64,000 nucleotides of DNA from Planococcus glaciei. GTDB taxonomy: Bacteria; Bacillota; Bacilli; Bacillales_A; Planococcaceae. Location: assembly GCF_900099655.1 (NCBI RefSeq), contig NZ_FNDC01000001.1:605796-669795 (forward strand), read 5' to 3'. Shown here one piece after another: positions 34,633 to 43,590 of this stretch (positions within the stretch are counted from its first letter, which is position 1; each line of letters starts with the position of its first letter). The notes under the pieces were generated by a model. That model was given only the letters and a program-made list of their open reading frames with translations, was not told the DNA's origin and did not search any database. A program made the translations under genes and the position numbers.

Positions 34633-35814
34633 ATGAAAATTGTCATTGTACCTTCAGGTTTTAAAGAGTGTCTGGATTCGGAAGATGTAGCGGCAGCCAT
34701 GGAACGGGGCGTTAGACGGTTTGATCCATCAATCGAGACGGTTGTCATTCCGATGATTGACGGCGGGGAAGGGTTTGTCAAAACGATTATCCGCTTAAAA
34801 GGCGGCAACTTGGTGGAAAAGCAAGTGACAGGGCCCGTCGGCAAACCCATCAGCAGCTATTTCGGAGTCTACAAAGAACACGGCAAACAGATTGCAGTAA
34901 TTGAAATGGCGGCGGTTGCCGGACTGAAACTTGTGCCACGCGATGAACGAAACCCGCTAAAAACGACCACTTACGGCGTCGGAGAATTGATAACGGCTAC
35001 CCTTGACTATGGCGTTGACCGCATCCTGATTGGCTGCGGCGACTCCGGCACTTCAGACGGCGGAGCCGGCATGGCCCAGGCACTCGGCGTGCAATTTTTG
35101 GACAAGCACCAGCAACCTGTACACATCAAAGGCGGCGAAGATTTGTTGAAAGTGGAATCCCTTCTCACTGCGCATGTAGACAGGCGAGTGAAGGACATTC
35201 CGATTGACGTAGCATGCAATTGGCAGAACGTCTTATGCGGCGAAAGAGGCGTGGCGCGCGTGTTTGGACCGCAAAAAGGAGCCACACCGAAGCAGGTGGA
35301 CCTTCTCTCTTCAGCATTGGAGCAATATGCCGGGGCCATCCAGCAAGCGACGGGGCTCGATGTCCGTACCTTGCCCGGCAGCGGCGCATCGGGCGGATTA
35401 GGGGCCGGCTTACTGGCATTTACCAACGCCGCCTTGCATCCCCGCTTTGAAATCATCATGGACTTTATCAACATCGACGAGGAAATTTCCACGGCCGATA
35501 TCGTCTTTACAGCTGAAGGCAGCTTGGATTTCCAGACGCCGAACGGAAAAATCCCATCGGAAGTGGCGCGGATCGCCAAAATGAGCCATATTCCGGTGAT
35601 TGCCTTGACCGGAACCATCGGTGAAGGCGCCGACCTCAATTACAAGGCGGGCATCGACGCTTACAGCTGCATCATCCAAAAACCGGTTTCTTTGGAACTG
35701 GCGATGAAAAACGCGCCGAAATGGATCGAGGAAAGCACCTATTCCGTGCTGCGGAAAGTCGCCATCGGCTGGCGCATGACCAATAAAGGCGGGTTGAAGA
35801 AGGTGTCCAGTTAA
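34633..35814 (+). CDS. Glycerate kinase (GlxK/GarK type)
   Basis: Phosphorylates D-glycerate with ATP in the cytosol. It has 393 residues. It opens with MKIVIVPSGFKECLDSEDVA, and the family segments IPMIDGGEGFV, IGCGDSGTSDGGAGMAQALG and LPGSGASGGLGAGLLAF are present. The ATG at 34633 follows TTGAGGAGGAG, while a TTG six codons upstream lies inside that site. It is followed after one base by an SLC13-type anion transporter gene, which suggests uptake plus phosphorylation of glycerate or a related acid. Confidence 0.92.
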   Translation: MKIVIVPSGFKECLDSEDVAAAMERGVRRFDPSIETVVIPMIDGGEGFVKTIIRLKGGNLVEKQVTGPVGKPISSYFGVYKEHGKQIAVIEMAAVAGLKLVPRDERNPLKTTTYGVGELITATLDYGVDRILIGCGDSGTSDGGAGMAQALGVQFLDKHQQPVHIKGGEDLLKVESLLTAHVDRRVKDIPIDVACNWQNVLCGERGVARVFGPQKGATPKQVDLLSSALEQYAGAIQQATGLDVRTLPGSGASGGLGAGLLAFTNAALHPRFEIIMDFINIDEEISTADIVFTAEGSLDFQTPNGKIPSEVARIAKMSHIPVIALTGTIGEGADLNYKAGIDAYSCIIQKPVSLELAMKNAPKWIEESTYSVLRKVAIGWRMTNKGGLKKVSS

Positions 35815-35815
35815 T

Positions 35816-37264
35816 ATGATGGAAGGATTGGAAAAACAACTCCACAAGAACCGGCTGTTCCTTTCCAGAGACCGCTTGTTTTCAAGGCCGGCTGTCCTCT
35901 CGGGCTTGCATTTGTTTTTCCTGGCAGCCATCTTGTTGGCCGACGGATTGGACTACCCGGCCAAAATTTCGTTATTCGCTTTTTTGTCGGCGATGGTTTT
36001 ATGGGTAGCTACGAAAATCCCCGCTGGATTCGTCGCTGTTTCCCTTATTGCCTTCGTCATCCTGATGAATGCAGCAGAACCGGAACTTTTGTACGAATCG
36101 CTTTCCGAGGAAGTGGTGTGGCTTATGATCGGGTCGTTCATCATCGGCCAGGCCGTCAAAGAATCGGGACTCGCGGAACGCTTAACGTTCGTCCTGCTCC
36201 GTAAATCGAAGGAAAAAGGCCAGGTGCTTGCGGGCATCAGCGCTGTTTTGTTCGCCACCGTCTTTTTCATTCCATCCACTTCAGGACGCGCCGCACTCGC
36301 AATGCCGATCATCAATCAATTAAGCCAAAAATACACCGAAAAAGAACATCAGGTACTGGTTTTGTTGGCGCCCGTCGTCATCCTGATGAGCACATCCGCT
36401 ACCTTGATCGGGGCAGGTTCCCACTTGATCGGCATCGGGCTCCTTGAAAGCACCGCCCAGCAATCCATTTCATTTATCCAGTGGTTCGTCTGGGGATTGC
36501 CGTTTGCCGCCGTGGCGACGCTTCTTTCCTTCCTGGCGGTAAAATGGCTGTTTTGGCCGAAACACGGGGAAAAACGATTGGAAAGTGAACAAGTTGTGGG
36601 CTCCTCCCTAGTGAAAAAGCAGCTGAAACCGATCGAGAAAAAGACGCTGATCCTGCTGGGTGCGTTGATCGTCTTTTGGATGACCGAAAACCTGCACGGT
36701 TACGACATTGCGTTTGTCGCAATGGTCGGCGCCATTCTGGTCATGGCGCCGAATTGCGGCGTCATCACCTGGAAACAAGGCATGAAATCCGTTTCCTGGA
36801 ATTTGATTGTGTTTGTGGCCGCCGCTGCAGCGCTTGGGAAAATCTTAGTGGACACCGGCGTTGTGGAATGGCTCGAAGGAGGCATGGTGAACTTTCTGCA
36901 GTCGTTTACGGATGCACCGGAATGGCAAATCGTTTTCGTCATTCTGTTTGTATCGGTGACCAGCCATTTGTACATCACCTCCCATACGACCCGGGCCATT
37001 GTCTTTATCCCGGCGTTCTTACTGTTCAGCGAAGCGATCGGCGTCAACCCTTCTGCTGTGGTGTTCTTGAGTTTAATCGGCATGAACTATTGCGTGACGT
37101 TTCCGGTCAGCTCCAAAGCCTTGCTGCTGTTTTACGAAGATGAAGGCGTTTCATATGATGCCGGCAGCCTGGTCAAGCTGAGTGCCGTCTTGATGCCGCT
37201 CTATATCGCCCTGATGATGCTGTTTTATTTCACCTATTGGCAGTGGACCGGATTGCAACTGTAA
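35816..37264 (+). CDS. SLC13/DASS-family anion transporter
   Basis: 482 residues with about eleven to twelve membrane helices of the ArsB/NhaD-SLC13 fold. Two helical-hairpin motifs are visible, one around FFIPSTSGRAALAMPI (about 160-175) and one around SVTSHLYITSHTTRAIVF (about 380-397). The latter resembles the SNT/T sites that bind sodium and carboxylate. ATG at 35816 or 35819. Cotranscription with glycerate kinase makes glycerate or a dicarboxylate the likely substrate, by inference only. Confidence 0.87.
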   Translation: MMEGLEKQLHKNRLFLSRDRLFSRPAVLSGLHLFFLAAILLADGLDYPAKISLFAFLSAMVLWVATKIPAGFVAVSLIAFVILMNAAEPELLYESLSEEVVWLMIGSFIIGQAVKESGLAERLTFVLLRKSKEKGQVLAGISAVLFATVFFIPSTSGRAALAMPIINQLSQKYTEKEHQVLVLLAPVVILMSTSATLIGAGSHLIGIGLLESTAQQSISFIQWFVWGLPFAAVATLLSFLAVKWLFWPKHGEKRLESEQVVGSSLVKKQLKPIEKKTLILLGALIVFWMTENLHGYDIAFVAMVGAILVMAPNCGVITWKQGMKSVSWNLIVFVAAAAALGKILVDTGVVEWLEGGMVNFLQSFTDAPEWQIVFVILFVSVTSHLYITSHTTRAIVFIPAFLLFSEAIGVNPSAVVFLSLIGMNYCVTFPVSSKALLLFYEDEGVSYDAGSLVKLSAVLMPLYIALMMLFYFTYWQWTGLQL

Positions 37265-37276
37265 AGAAAGACCCAA

Positions 37277-37311
37277 AACAGAGCCGTGCAGCACCGGCTC
37301 TGTTCTTTTTA
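37277..37311 (+). terminator. Terminator of the glycerate kinase operon
   Basis: AACAGAGCCG / CGGCTCTGTT hairpin followed by CTTTTT. Between here and 37600 no gene or motif was recognised. Confidence 0.88.
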
Positions 37312-37601
37312 TGGGTTCGCGTGGATTCATTACGGCTGCAGCTTCTTTTTCACCTATTTTTTTTGCCAAGCCGGAACCTTTCTCTCAATTGCCATTTCCC
37401 ACATGAGAACCCTTTCAGCAATTTGAAAATTAAAATTATTTTGAAATACTATAAATTACCATATGGGTGTTCGTGCTTTATTTTTGAAAATGCGGCAATC
37501 CTTGCTGTACAAGCGGATTGGACAAGTTATTAATTGGGTCCACTTTAATGTCAGGGTATCCTTTGACAAAAAATCTATTTCCTATAACATTGAAGATAGG
37601 A

Positions 37602-37616
37602 TTAGAATCATTATAG
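37602..37616. promoter_or_regulatory. PerR-box-like operator upstream of ahpCF
   Basis: TTAGAATCATTATAG matches the peroxide-regulator consensus TTATAATNATTATAA at 12 of 14 defined positions. It lies about 100 bases before ahpC, a classical PerR target. TTGACA at 37563-37568 may be the -35 of the promoter, but its -10 is not clear. Confidence 0.65.
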
Positions 37617-37648
37617 TTAGATAATCATATTAATTGAGGTGAACCACT

Positions 37649-37726
37649 TTGATTAATATTTTTTATGGAGTTATCGGCTATGATCATTCTAAAAAAACAT
37701 TTAGGAGGAATTTAATATGTCTTTGA
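37649..37726 (+). CDS. Possible leader peptide ORF overlapping the ahpC start
   Basis: A TTG codon with GAGGTG 7 bases upstream opens a 25-codon frame that runs through the ahpC ribosome binding site and ends 7 bases inside ahpC in another frame. Its peptide ([15 protein letters not shown]...) has no recognised relative. It could couple or restrain ahpC translation, or be chance. Confidence 0.25.
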   Translation: MINIFYGVIGYDHSKKTFRRNLICL

Positions 37727-38286
37727 TCGGAAAAGAAATTCAACCATTTGCAGCTTCAGCTTACAACGCCGGAAGCGGTGAATTTATCGAGGTATCGGAA
37801 CAAAACATGAAAGGCCAATGGAGTGTGGTTTGCTTCTACCCTGCAGACTTTACATTTGTTTGCCCTACGGAACTTGAAGATCTTCAAAAACAATACGCTA
37901 CCCTTAAAAATCTGGGTGTGGAAGTGTATTCCGTTTCAACAGATACTCACTTCACGCATAAAGCATGGCACGATCATTCAGATGCGATCAGCACGCTTGA
38001 ATACATCATGATCGGCGACCCGTCTCAACGTATTTCCCGCAGCTTTGATGTGTTGGACGAAGAAGCGGGCCTTGCACAGCGCGGTACGTTCATCGTTGAC
38101 CCGGACGGCATTGTTCAAGCTGCAGAAATCAATGCTGACGGCATTGGCCGTGATGCAAGCACGCTTGTCGGCAAAATCAAAGCGGCTCAATATGTCCGCA
38201 ACAACCCAGGTGAAGTTTGCCCGGCTAAATGGGAAGAAGGCAGTGCGACACTTAAGCCGAGCCTTGACCTTGTAGGGAAAATATAA
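37717..38286 (+). CDS. ahpC: Alkyl hydroperoxide reductase peroxiredoxin subunit AhpC
   Basis: Typical 2-Cys peroxiredoxin that reduces hydrogen peroxide, organic peroxides and peroxynitrite in the cytosol, 189 residues. The peroxidatic Cys49 lies in FTFVCPTE and the resolving Cys168 in [17 protein letters not shown] site precedes the ATG. It is 12 bases upstream of ahpF, its reductase, with which it forms a classical operon under a PerR-like box. Confidence 0.97.
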   Translation: MSLIGKEIQPFAASAYNAGSGEFIEVSEQNMKGQWSVVCFYPADFTFVCPTELEDLQKQYATLKNLGVEVYSVSTDTHFTHKAWHDHSDAISTLEYIMIGDPSQRISRSFDVLDEEAGLAQRGTFIVDPDGIVQAAEINADGIGRDASTLVGKIKAAQYVRNNPGEVCPAKWEEGSATLKPSLDLVGKI

Positions 38287-38298
38287 GGAGTTCTGAAC

Positions 38299-39846
38299 AT
38301 GATATTAGATGCAGATATAAAAGCACAATTAGCTCAATACCTAGAATTGTTGGAAGGCGATGTGCTGCTGAAAGTCAGCGCAGGATCGGACGACGTTTCC
38401 CGCGACATGTTGGCTTTGGTAAATGAACTATCCGCAATGTCTGCGCGCATCAAAGTGGAACATGCACAGCTTGAAAGAACGCCGAGCTTCAGTGTCAGCC
38501 GCATCGGCGAAGACACCGGCATCACGTTTGCCGGCATCCCTCTTGGCCATGAATTTACTTCACTGGTCCTTGCTTTGCTGCAAGTAAGCGGGCGGGCTCC
38601 GAAAGCCGACGCGAAAGTCATCGACCAAATCAAAAGCATCCAAGGCAACTACCATTTCGACTCTTATATCAGCTTAAGCTGCCAAAACTGTCCGGAAGTG
38701 GTCCAGAGCCTGAACTTGATGAGTGTGCTCAACCCGAATATCTCGCATACGATGATTGACGGCGGAGCATTCAAAGAAGAGGTTGAAAGCAAAGACATCA
38801 TGGCGGTACCAACGGTCTTCCTGAACGGCGAACCGTTCTCCAGCGGACGCATGTCGCTGGAAGAATTGCTTGCCAAACTGGGCAGTGCACCGGATGCGTC
38901 CGAGTTCGCGGACAAAGACCCGTACGATGTCCTTGTTGTCGGCGGCGGGCCGGCGGGTGCAAGTGCGGCCATCTATGCTGCGCGCAAAGGCATCCGGACA
39001 GGCATCGTTGCGGAACGCTTTGGCGGCCAGGTGCTCGATACGATGAGCATCGAGAACTTCATCAGCGTCAGACAGACAGATGGGCCGAAGTTCGCTGCGA
39101 GCCTTGAAGAGCACGTGAAAGAGTACAACATCGATGTGATGAACCTGCAGCGCGCCAAGCGTTTGGAAAAGAAAGAGTTCATCGAACTTGAACTTGAAAA
39201 CGGTGCTGTCCTGAAAGGCAAAACCGTCATCCTTTCCACAGGCGCGCGCTGGCGCAACATCGGCGTTCCTGGCGAAGCGGAATTCAAGAACAAAGGCGTG
39301 GCTTACTGCCCTCACTGTGACGGCCCATTGTTCGCCGGCAAAGATGTAGCAGTTGTCGGCGGCGGCAACTCCGGCATCGAGGCAGCCATCGACCTGGCAA
39401 ACATCGTGAACCACGTAACCGTTCTGGAATACAAGGCAGAGCTAAAAGCGGATTCTGTGCTGCAGGACCGCCTGAAGAGTTTGCCGAACGTTACGGTTCT
39501 CACAAACGCCCGTACACACGAAATTACCGGCACGGACAAAGTGAACGGCATTTCCTATATTGACCTTCAAACAGGAGACGAAAAGCATATCAAACTGTCC
39601 GGCGTCTTTGTCCAGATCGGCCTTGTTCCAAATACCGACTGGCTGGGCGACACGGTTGACCGCAATAAATTCGGTGAAATTATCATCGATCAGCGCGGCG
39701 CAACGAACATCCCGGGCGTCTTTGCTGCAGGCGACTGCACAAACAACCCGTATAAACAGATCATCATTTCGATGGGATCCGGCGCGACGGCTTCATTGAG
39801 TGCGTTCGACCACCTCATCAGAAGCGAAGTTCCGGTTATGGCATAA
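38299..39846 (+). CDS. ahpF: Alkyl hydroperoxide reductase flavoprotein subunit AhpF
   Basis: NADH-dependent reductase of AhpC, 515 residues. The N-terminal tandem thioredoxin-like domain carries Cys128-x2-Cys131 (SCQNC). The C-terminal thioredoxin-reductase-like domain has the FAD motif VVGGGPAGASAA, the redox Cys337-x2-Cys340 (CPHC) and the NADH motif VVGGGNSGIEAA. An AAGGAG site precedes the ATG. It ends at a strong terminator. Confidence 0.97.
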   Translation: MILDADIKAQLAQYLELLEGDVLLKVSAGSDDVSRDMLALVNELSAMSARIKVEHAQLERTPSFSVSRIGEDTGITFAGIPLGHEFTSLVLALLQVSGRAPKADAKVIDQIKSIQGNYHFDSYISLSCQNCPEVVQSLNLMSVLNPNISHTMIDGGAFKEEVESKDIMAVPTVFLNGEPFSSGRMSLEELLAKLGSAPDASEFADKDPYDVLVVGGGPAGASAAIYAARKGIRTGIVAERFGGQVLDTMSIENFISVRQTDGPKFAASLEEHVKEYNIDVMNLQRAKRLEKKEFIELELENGAVLKGKTVILSTGARWRNIGVPGEAEFKNKGVAYCPHCDGPLFAGKDVAVVGGGNSGIEAAIDLANIVNHVTVLEYKAELKADSVLQDRLKSLPNVTVLTNARTHEITGTDKVNGISYIDLQTGDEKHIKLSGVFVQIGLVPNTDWLGDTVDRNKFGEIIIDQRGATNIPGVFAAGDCTNNPYKQIIISMGSGATASLSAFDHLIRSEVPVMA

Positions 39847-39860
39847 TGGATAAAAATAAA

Positions 39861-39904
39861 GGATTGTTGGGAGGAATTAAAGTCCTCCCAACAGTCCTTT
39901 TGCT
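39861..39904 (+). terminator. Terminator of ahpCF
   Basis: GGATTGTTGGGAGGA / TCCTCCCAACAGTCC hairpin followed by TTTT. Confidence 0.9.
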
Positions 39905-40021
39905 TTGTATGAACGATTGAGGAAGCGTTTGTTTATCCTCTTATGCATTGCCTGCGGCTACTCTTCGGTTCAGATATGATATGATAACTTAGTTGCGCTT
40001 TGGCGCGAAGGAGGTTATGTG

Positions 40022-40918
40022 ATGAAATTCAATAAAGGTGTTTTATATATATTAATAGGTGCGTCTTTTTTTGGTTTTACTCCGATATTTGCCAAAATCG
40101 GATTCAGCCATGGGTATTCACTTGGCCAGATCAATATCGTCCAAATGATCCTTTCTTTTATTTTGCTATGGTCTTTGACGCTCATTAAACGCGCCAGTTT
40201 TAAAGGGCTCCATAGGAAAAATATTCTCCAGGTCATGGTGACCGGCTGTTTTATCGGTTTAACCAGTATTTTTTATTACGGCTCGATGCAGTATTTGCCT
40301 GCTTCCTTGGCCATTATTTTGATGTTCCAATTCGTTTGGATCGGGATCATTTTAGAATGGATTTTCAGTAAAATAAAACCTTCCAAGCTAACGGTATTGT
40401 CCATTCTTTTAATCCTGGTCGGAGTCTTTTTTGCTTCGAATTTTGTAAATGGCGATATAAACGGATTGCCGCTGAAAGGGTTTGTTTTTGGCATTCTGTC
40501 TGCCTTCACCTATGCCGGATTCATCTTCTGCAGCGGCAAGGTGGCTGTGAATGTAGATCCGTGGACGCGCAGCTCTTTGATGGTGACAGGCTCAACCATT
40601 TTAGTGCTTGTTGTATTCATGGCGGATATACCCGCTGTGCTGCCTTTGGAGAAAGATTTGCTGACCACGGCAGTTGGCGTTTCGCTGTTCGGGGCTGTCC
40701 TGCCGCCATTGTTTTTTGCAGCGGGCGCTCCTTTGGTTTCAGGCGGAATGGCCAATATCTTAACGTCCATCGAATTGCCGATCGCCATCCTGTCGGCGAG
40801 CCTTATTCTGTCGGAAGCCGTATCGCCGTTCCAATGGTTCGGCATTGTGATCATATTAGCCGCTATTGCCTTAAACGAACTCAGTCCGAACCTTTTCCGG
40901 ATCAAAAAGTTCTTTTAA
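40022..40918 (+). CDS. EamA/DMT-family transporter
   Basis: 298 residues with ten membrane helices in two EamA repeats (about 8-140 and 155-290). The opening is LYILIGASFFGFTPIFAKIGF. AAGGAGG lies 7 bases before the ATG at 40022, and a GTG one codon earlier is also open. Monocistronic, ending at its own terminator. Substrate unknown. It is not closely similar to the EamA protein at 2952-3878. Confidence 0.87.
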   Translation: MKFNKGVLYILIGASFFGFTPIFAKIGFSHGYSLGQINIVQMILSFILLWSLTLIKRASFKGLHRKNILQVMVTGCFIGLTSIFYYGSMQYLPASLAIILMFQFVWIGIILEWIFSKIKPSKLTVLSILLILVGVFFASNFVNGDINGLPLKGFVFGILSAFTYAGFIFCSGKVAVNVDPWTRSSLMVTGSTILVLVVFMADIPAVLPLEKDLLTTAVGVSLFGAVLPPLFFAAGAPLVSGGMANILTSIELPIAILSASLILSEAVSPFQWFGIVIILAAIALNELSPNLFRIKKFF

Positions 40919-40950
40919 CTAACGTATCCTAAAAAACAAAGTACGAAATA

Positions 40951-40992
40951 AAAAGGGCAGCCGGCATCAAAATGATGCCGGCTGCCCTTTTG
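40951..40992. terminator. Rho-independent terminator
   Basis: AAAAGGGCAGCCGGCATC / GATGCCGGCTGCCCTTTT near-perfect hairpin, between the EamA gene and the convergent homocysteine methyltransferase gene. Confidence 0.92.
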
Positions 40993-41120
40993 TCACCTGT
41001 TCTCAAACGGAGCCATGATCCATTCATAAAAAGCATGTGGGATTAGTAGTCTTTATCAAGCATACTTAGGATTAAGCGCTCAATTCCCAAGAAATAAGAA
41101 GCTGTTTCATCTTGCTTTAT

Positions 41121-42068
41121 CTATTGCTGGCTCTTTTCACGGCCCCATGCAGCAATGGCTGAAATGTCATCTGGAGTTGTTCTGCAGCAGCCCCCGATCA
41201 GCCGGGCTCCAGCGTTGTACCACCTTTGTGTACTTGAAGCAAAAGTATTTGTTAAAGGCTCTTCTTGCCATGTCTTGCTTACGGTGTCATACGCTTCACC
41301 GGAATTCGGATAAACAATTACCGGTTTAGACGTTCGGCTTTTTACCTCTTGGATCAGTGATTCGATGAAATCCGGTGCTGAGCAATTAATGCCGATTGCA
41401 GCTGCCTGTTCTTCTTTATCCAGCCATTCCGCGCAATTGGACATTCTTTCTCCGTCGCTTATATGGCGGCCGTCTTTGGCACTAAAGCTGAACCAGGCAT
41501 AAATGTCCGGAAAGCCCTTCAGCACTTTTATGATAGCTTTCGCTTCTATCAGGCACGGTAGGGTTTCACACGCTAAAATATCGGCTCCTGCTTCCATCAG
41601 CACTTGGATCCGGTCTTGATGGAAAGCCACAAGTTCCTCTTCGGTCAATGAATAGTTGCCGCGGTACTCGGAGCCGTCTGAAAGAAAGGCGCCGTAGGGA
41701 CCGACAGAAGCCGCCACTAATGGTTTCGGCCGGCTGGTTTTGTCTTCAACGCCTGCCCAGAATTCATCGCGTGCCTCGACGGCAATCTGGACCGACTTTC
41801 GAATCAGGCCAATCGCGTCTTCCTCCGTCAGCCCTCTTTCCCGGAAACCTTGGATGGTTGCCTGGTAGCTTGCCGTGATGGCACAGTCTGCACCCGCCTC
41901 AAAATAATCCAGATGGACTTTTTTGATCATTTCCGGATTTTCCATGACAATTTTCGCTGACCACAAGCGGTCATTCAAATTGCAGCCGTAATTCTCCAGC
42001 TCTGTCGCCATAGCACCGTCGAGAATGAGGAGGGGGAAATCAGTTAAAATTTGTTCAATCGGGTTCAT
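41121..42068 (-). CDS. mmuM: Homocysteine S-methyltransferase (MmuM/YbgG family)
   Basis: Cytosolic zinc enzyme of 315 residues that methylates homocysteine to methionine using S-methylmethionine (or SAM) as donor. It opens IEQILTDFPLLILDGAMATELE. The zinc ligands lie in GINCSAPD and the C-terminal GGCCRTTPDDI. AAAGGATG precedes the ATG. It is last in a minus-strand unit with a SAM-riboswitch-controlled ABC importer, which supports a role in methionine supply, probably from imported S-methylmethionine. Confidence 0.92.
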   Translation of the reverse strand: MNPIEQILTDFPLLILDGAMATELENYGCNLNDRLWSAKIVMENPEMIKKVHLDYFEAGADCAITASYQATIQGFRERGLTEEDAIGLIRKSVQIAVEARDEFWAGVEDKTSRPKPLVAASVGPYGAFLSDGSEYRGNYSLTEEELVAFHQDRIQVLMEAGADILACETLPCLIEAKAIIKVLKGFPDIYAWFSFSAKDGRHISDGERMSNCAEWLDKEEQAAAIGINCSAPDFIESLIQEVKSRTSKPVIVYPNSGEAYDTVSKTWQEEPLTNTFASSTQRWYNAGARLIGGCCRTTPDDISAIAAWGREKSQQ

Positions 42069-42109
42069 GCTGCCACATCCTTTCCCTGTCCAACATCAAG
42101 TTTCTGCCT

Positions 42110-42850
42110 TTAATCGTTTCTGTTTGCCCTGCTTAAAAACTGCTTCGTCCGTTCTACTTTCGGATGATTGAAAAGCTGCTCCGGCGTCCCTTCTTCGACG
42201 ATCTTCCCGTCTTCCATAAAAACGACGCGGTCGGAAATAGCACGCGCAAACTGGAGCTCATGGGTCACGATCAGCATCGTGTTTCCTTCGTCCGCCACTT
42301 TTCGGATCGTTGCCAGCACTTCTCCCACCAGCTCCGGATCCAGCGAGGAAGTCGGTTCATCAAACAGCAACACTTCCGGCTCCAGCGCGAGTGCCCGCGC
42401 AATGCCGACCCGCTGCTGCTGCCCGCCTGACAATTGGGCGGGATAATGGTCCAGCCGGTCCGCCAGTCCGACCCGTTCCAGAATTTCGATGCTCTGTTTT
42501 TTGGCTTCTGCTTTATGTATTCGCTTGACGCTGGTCAACCCGATCATGACGTTTTGCAGCACCGTGAAATTCTTGAACAGGTTATATTGCTGGAACACCA
42601 TGCCTGTCGAATTCCGCAAGGAAACGATATCCGCTTTTTTGGCGGATTGGGCATCCACTCGTCTCCCGCCGATTTCCACAATTCCGCGGGTGGGCTCCTC
42701 CAGAAAATTAATGCAGCGCAGGAGCGTTGATTTGCCAGAACCGCTTGGCCCCAAAATCGAAACCACTTCGCCTTTCTGGACGTTCAAGTCGATGCCTTTC
42801 AGGACATGCTGGCGCTCGAAATACTTATGGACATTTTCCAATTTAATCAT
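42110..42850 (-). CDS. Amino-acid ABC importer, ATP-binding subunit (methionine/S-methylmethionine predicted)
   Basis: 246 residues. Walker A is GPSGSGKS, the signature is LSGGQQQRVGIARAL, Walker B is VLLFDEP and the H-loop is in VTHELQ. Its start codon overlaps the permease stop. It belongs to the polar-amino-acid (GlnQ) group, not the MetN group. Substrate inferred from the upstream SAM riboswitch and downstream mmuM. Confidence 0.9.
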   Translation of the reverse strand: MIKLENVHKYFERQHVLKGIDLNVQKGEVVSILGPSGSGKSTLLRCINFLEEPTRGIVEIGGRRVDAQSAKKADIVSLRNSTGMVFQQYNLFKNFTVLQNVMIGLTSVKRIHKAEAKKQSIEILERVGLADRLDHYPAQLSGGQQQRVGIARALALEPEVLLFDEPTSSLDPELVGEVLATIRKVADEGNTMLIVTHELQFARAISDRVVFMEDGKIVEEGTPEQLFNHPKVERTKQFLSRANRND

Positions 42851-43569
42851 CAGGCAATCCCTCTTTCATATCTGCGTGCCCGTTTCTCCACTTTCACCAA
42901 CAAACGCTCCACCGCTATACAAAGAATCCAGTAGACGATTGAAACCGCGATGTACACTTCAAAAAATGCCAAGCCGCGCGAACCGAGAATTTTGGCTTCT
43001 CCCATGATGTCGATGACGCCAATGATAAACACAAGAGACGTATCTTTGATCGTGCTGATAAACATATTTCCAAGGTTCGGTATGGCTGTGGCCAAGGCCT
43101 GCGGGAAAATGACCTTAAGCATCATCTGGGCCGGCGTCATCCCGATCGATTTGGACGCTTCAAACTGCCCGCGGTCGACCGATTCAATGGCGGAGCGGAT
43201 CGTCTCAGACAAATATGCTCCCAGATTCACGGAAAACGCCAATAACGCATAAACTTCAGGCGGAATGCTGTTGACGTCCGCCGATTGGAGCCAGCCATAT
43301 TCGATCTGCATGTAATAAATGATTTTCGGTATGCCGTAAAACACCAGGTAGATCTGAACCAATAAAGGCGTCCCTCTGATAAAAGATACGTAAATAGCCG
43401 AAATCACCCTCAATACCGGAACCCGGTAAATTTTAATGAGGGCGGTGGCTACGCCGATAAATAAGCTTAAAATCAATGAGCCGACTGCAATCCCTATGGT
43501 GACGGGCAGCCGTGAAATAATTGCGGGAAAGCTATCGATTAAAAAATTAATATCCAGTAAATTTTCCAT
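42850..43569 (-). CDS. Amino-acid ABC importer, permease subunit (methionine/S-methylmethionine predicted)
   Basis: 239 residues with about five membrane helices. SFIRGTPLLVQIYLVFYGIP is the conserved HisM/GlnP segment (span about 63-82), and FEASKSIGMTPAQMMLKVIFP docks the ATPase. It is the second gene of the SAM-riboswitch operon. Confidence 0.9.
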   Translation of the reverse strand: MENLLDINFLIDSFPAIISRLPVTIGIAVGSLILSLFIGVATALIKIYRVPVLRVISAIYVSFIRGTPLLVQIYLVFYGIPKIIYYMQIEYGWLQSADVNSIPPEVYALLAFSVNLGAYLSETIRSAIESVDRGQFEASKSIGMTPAQMMLKVIFPQALATAIPNLGNMFISTIKDTSLVFIIGVIDIMGEAKILGSRGLAFFEVYIAVSIVYWILCIAVERLLVKVEKRARRYERGIA

Positions 43570-43590
43570 TGTCTCTTCCCCTCCACAAAC

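Noticed and set aside
38674..39414. 246-codon open frame on the minus strand inside ahpF
   Set aside because: Antisense shadow of a fully conserved ahpF.
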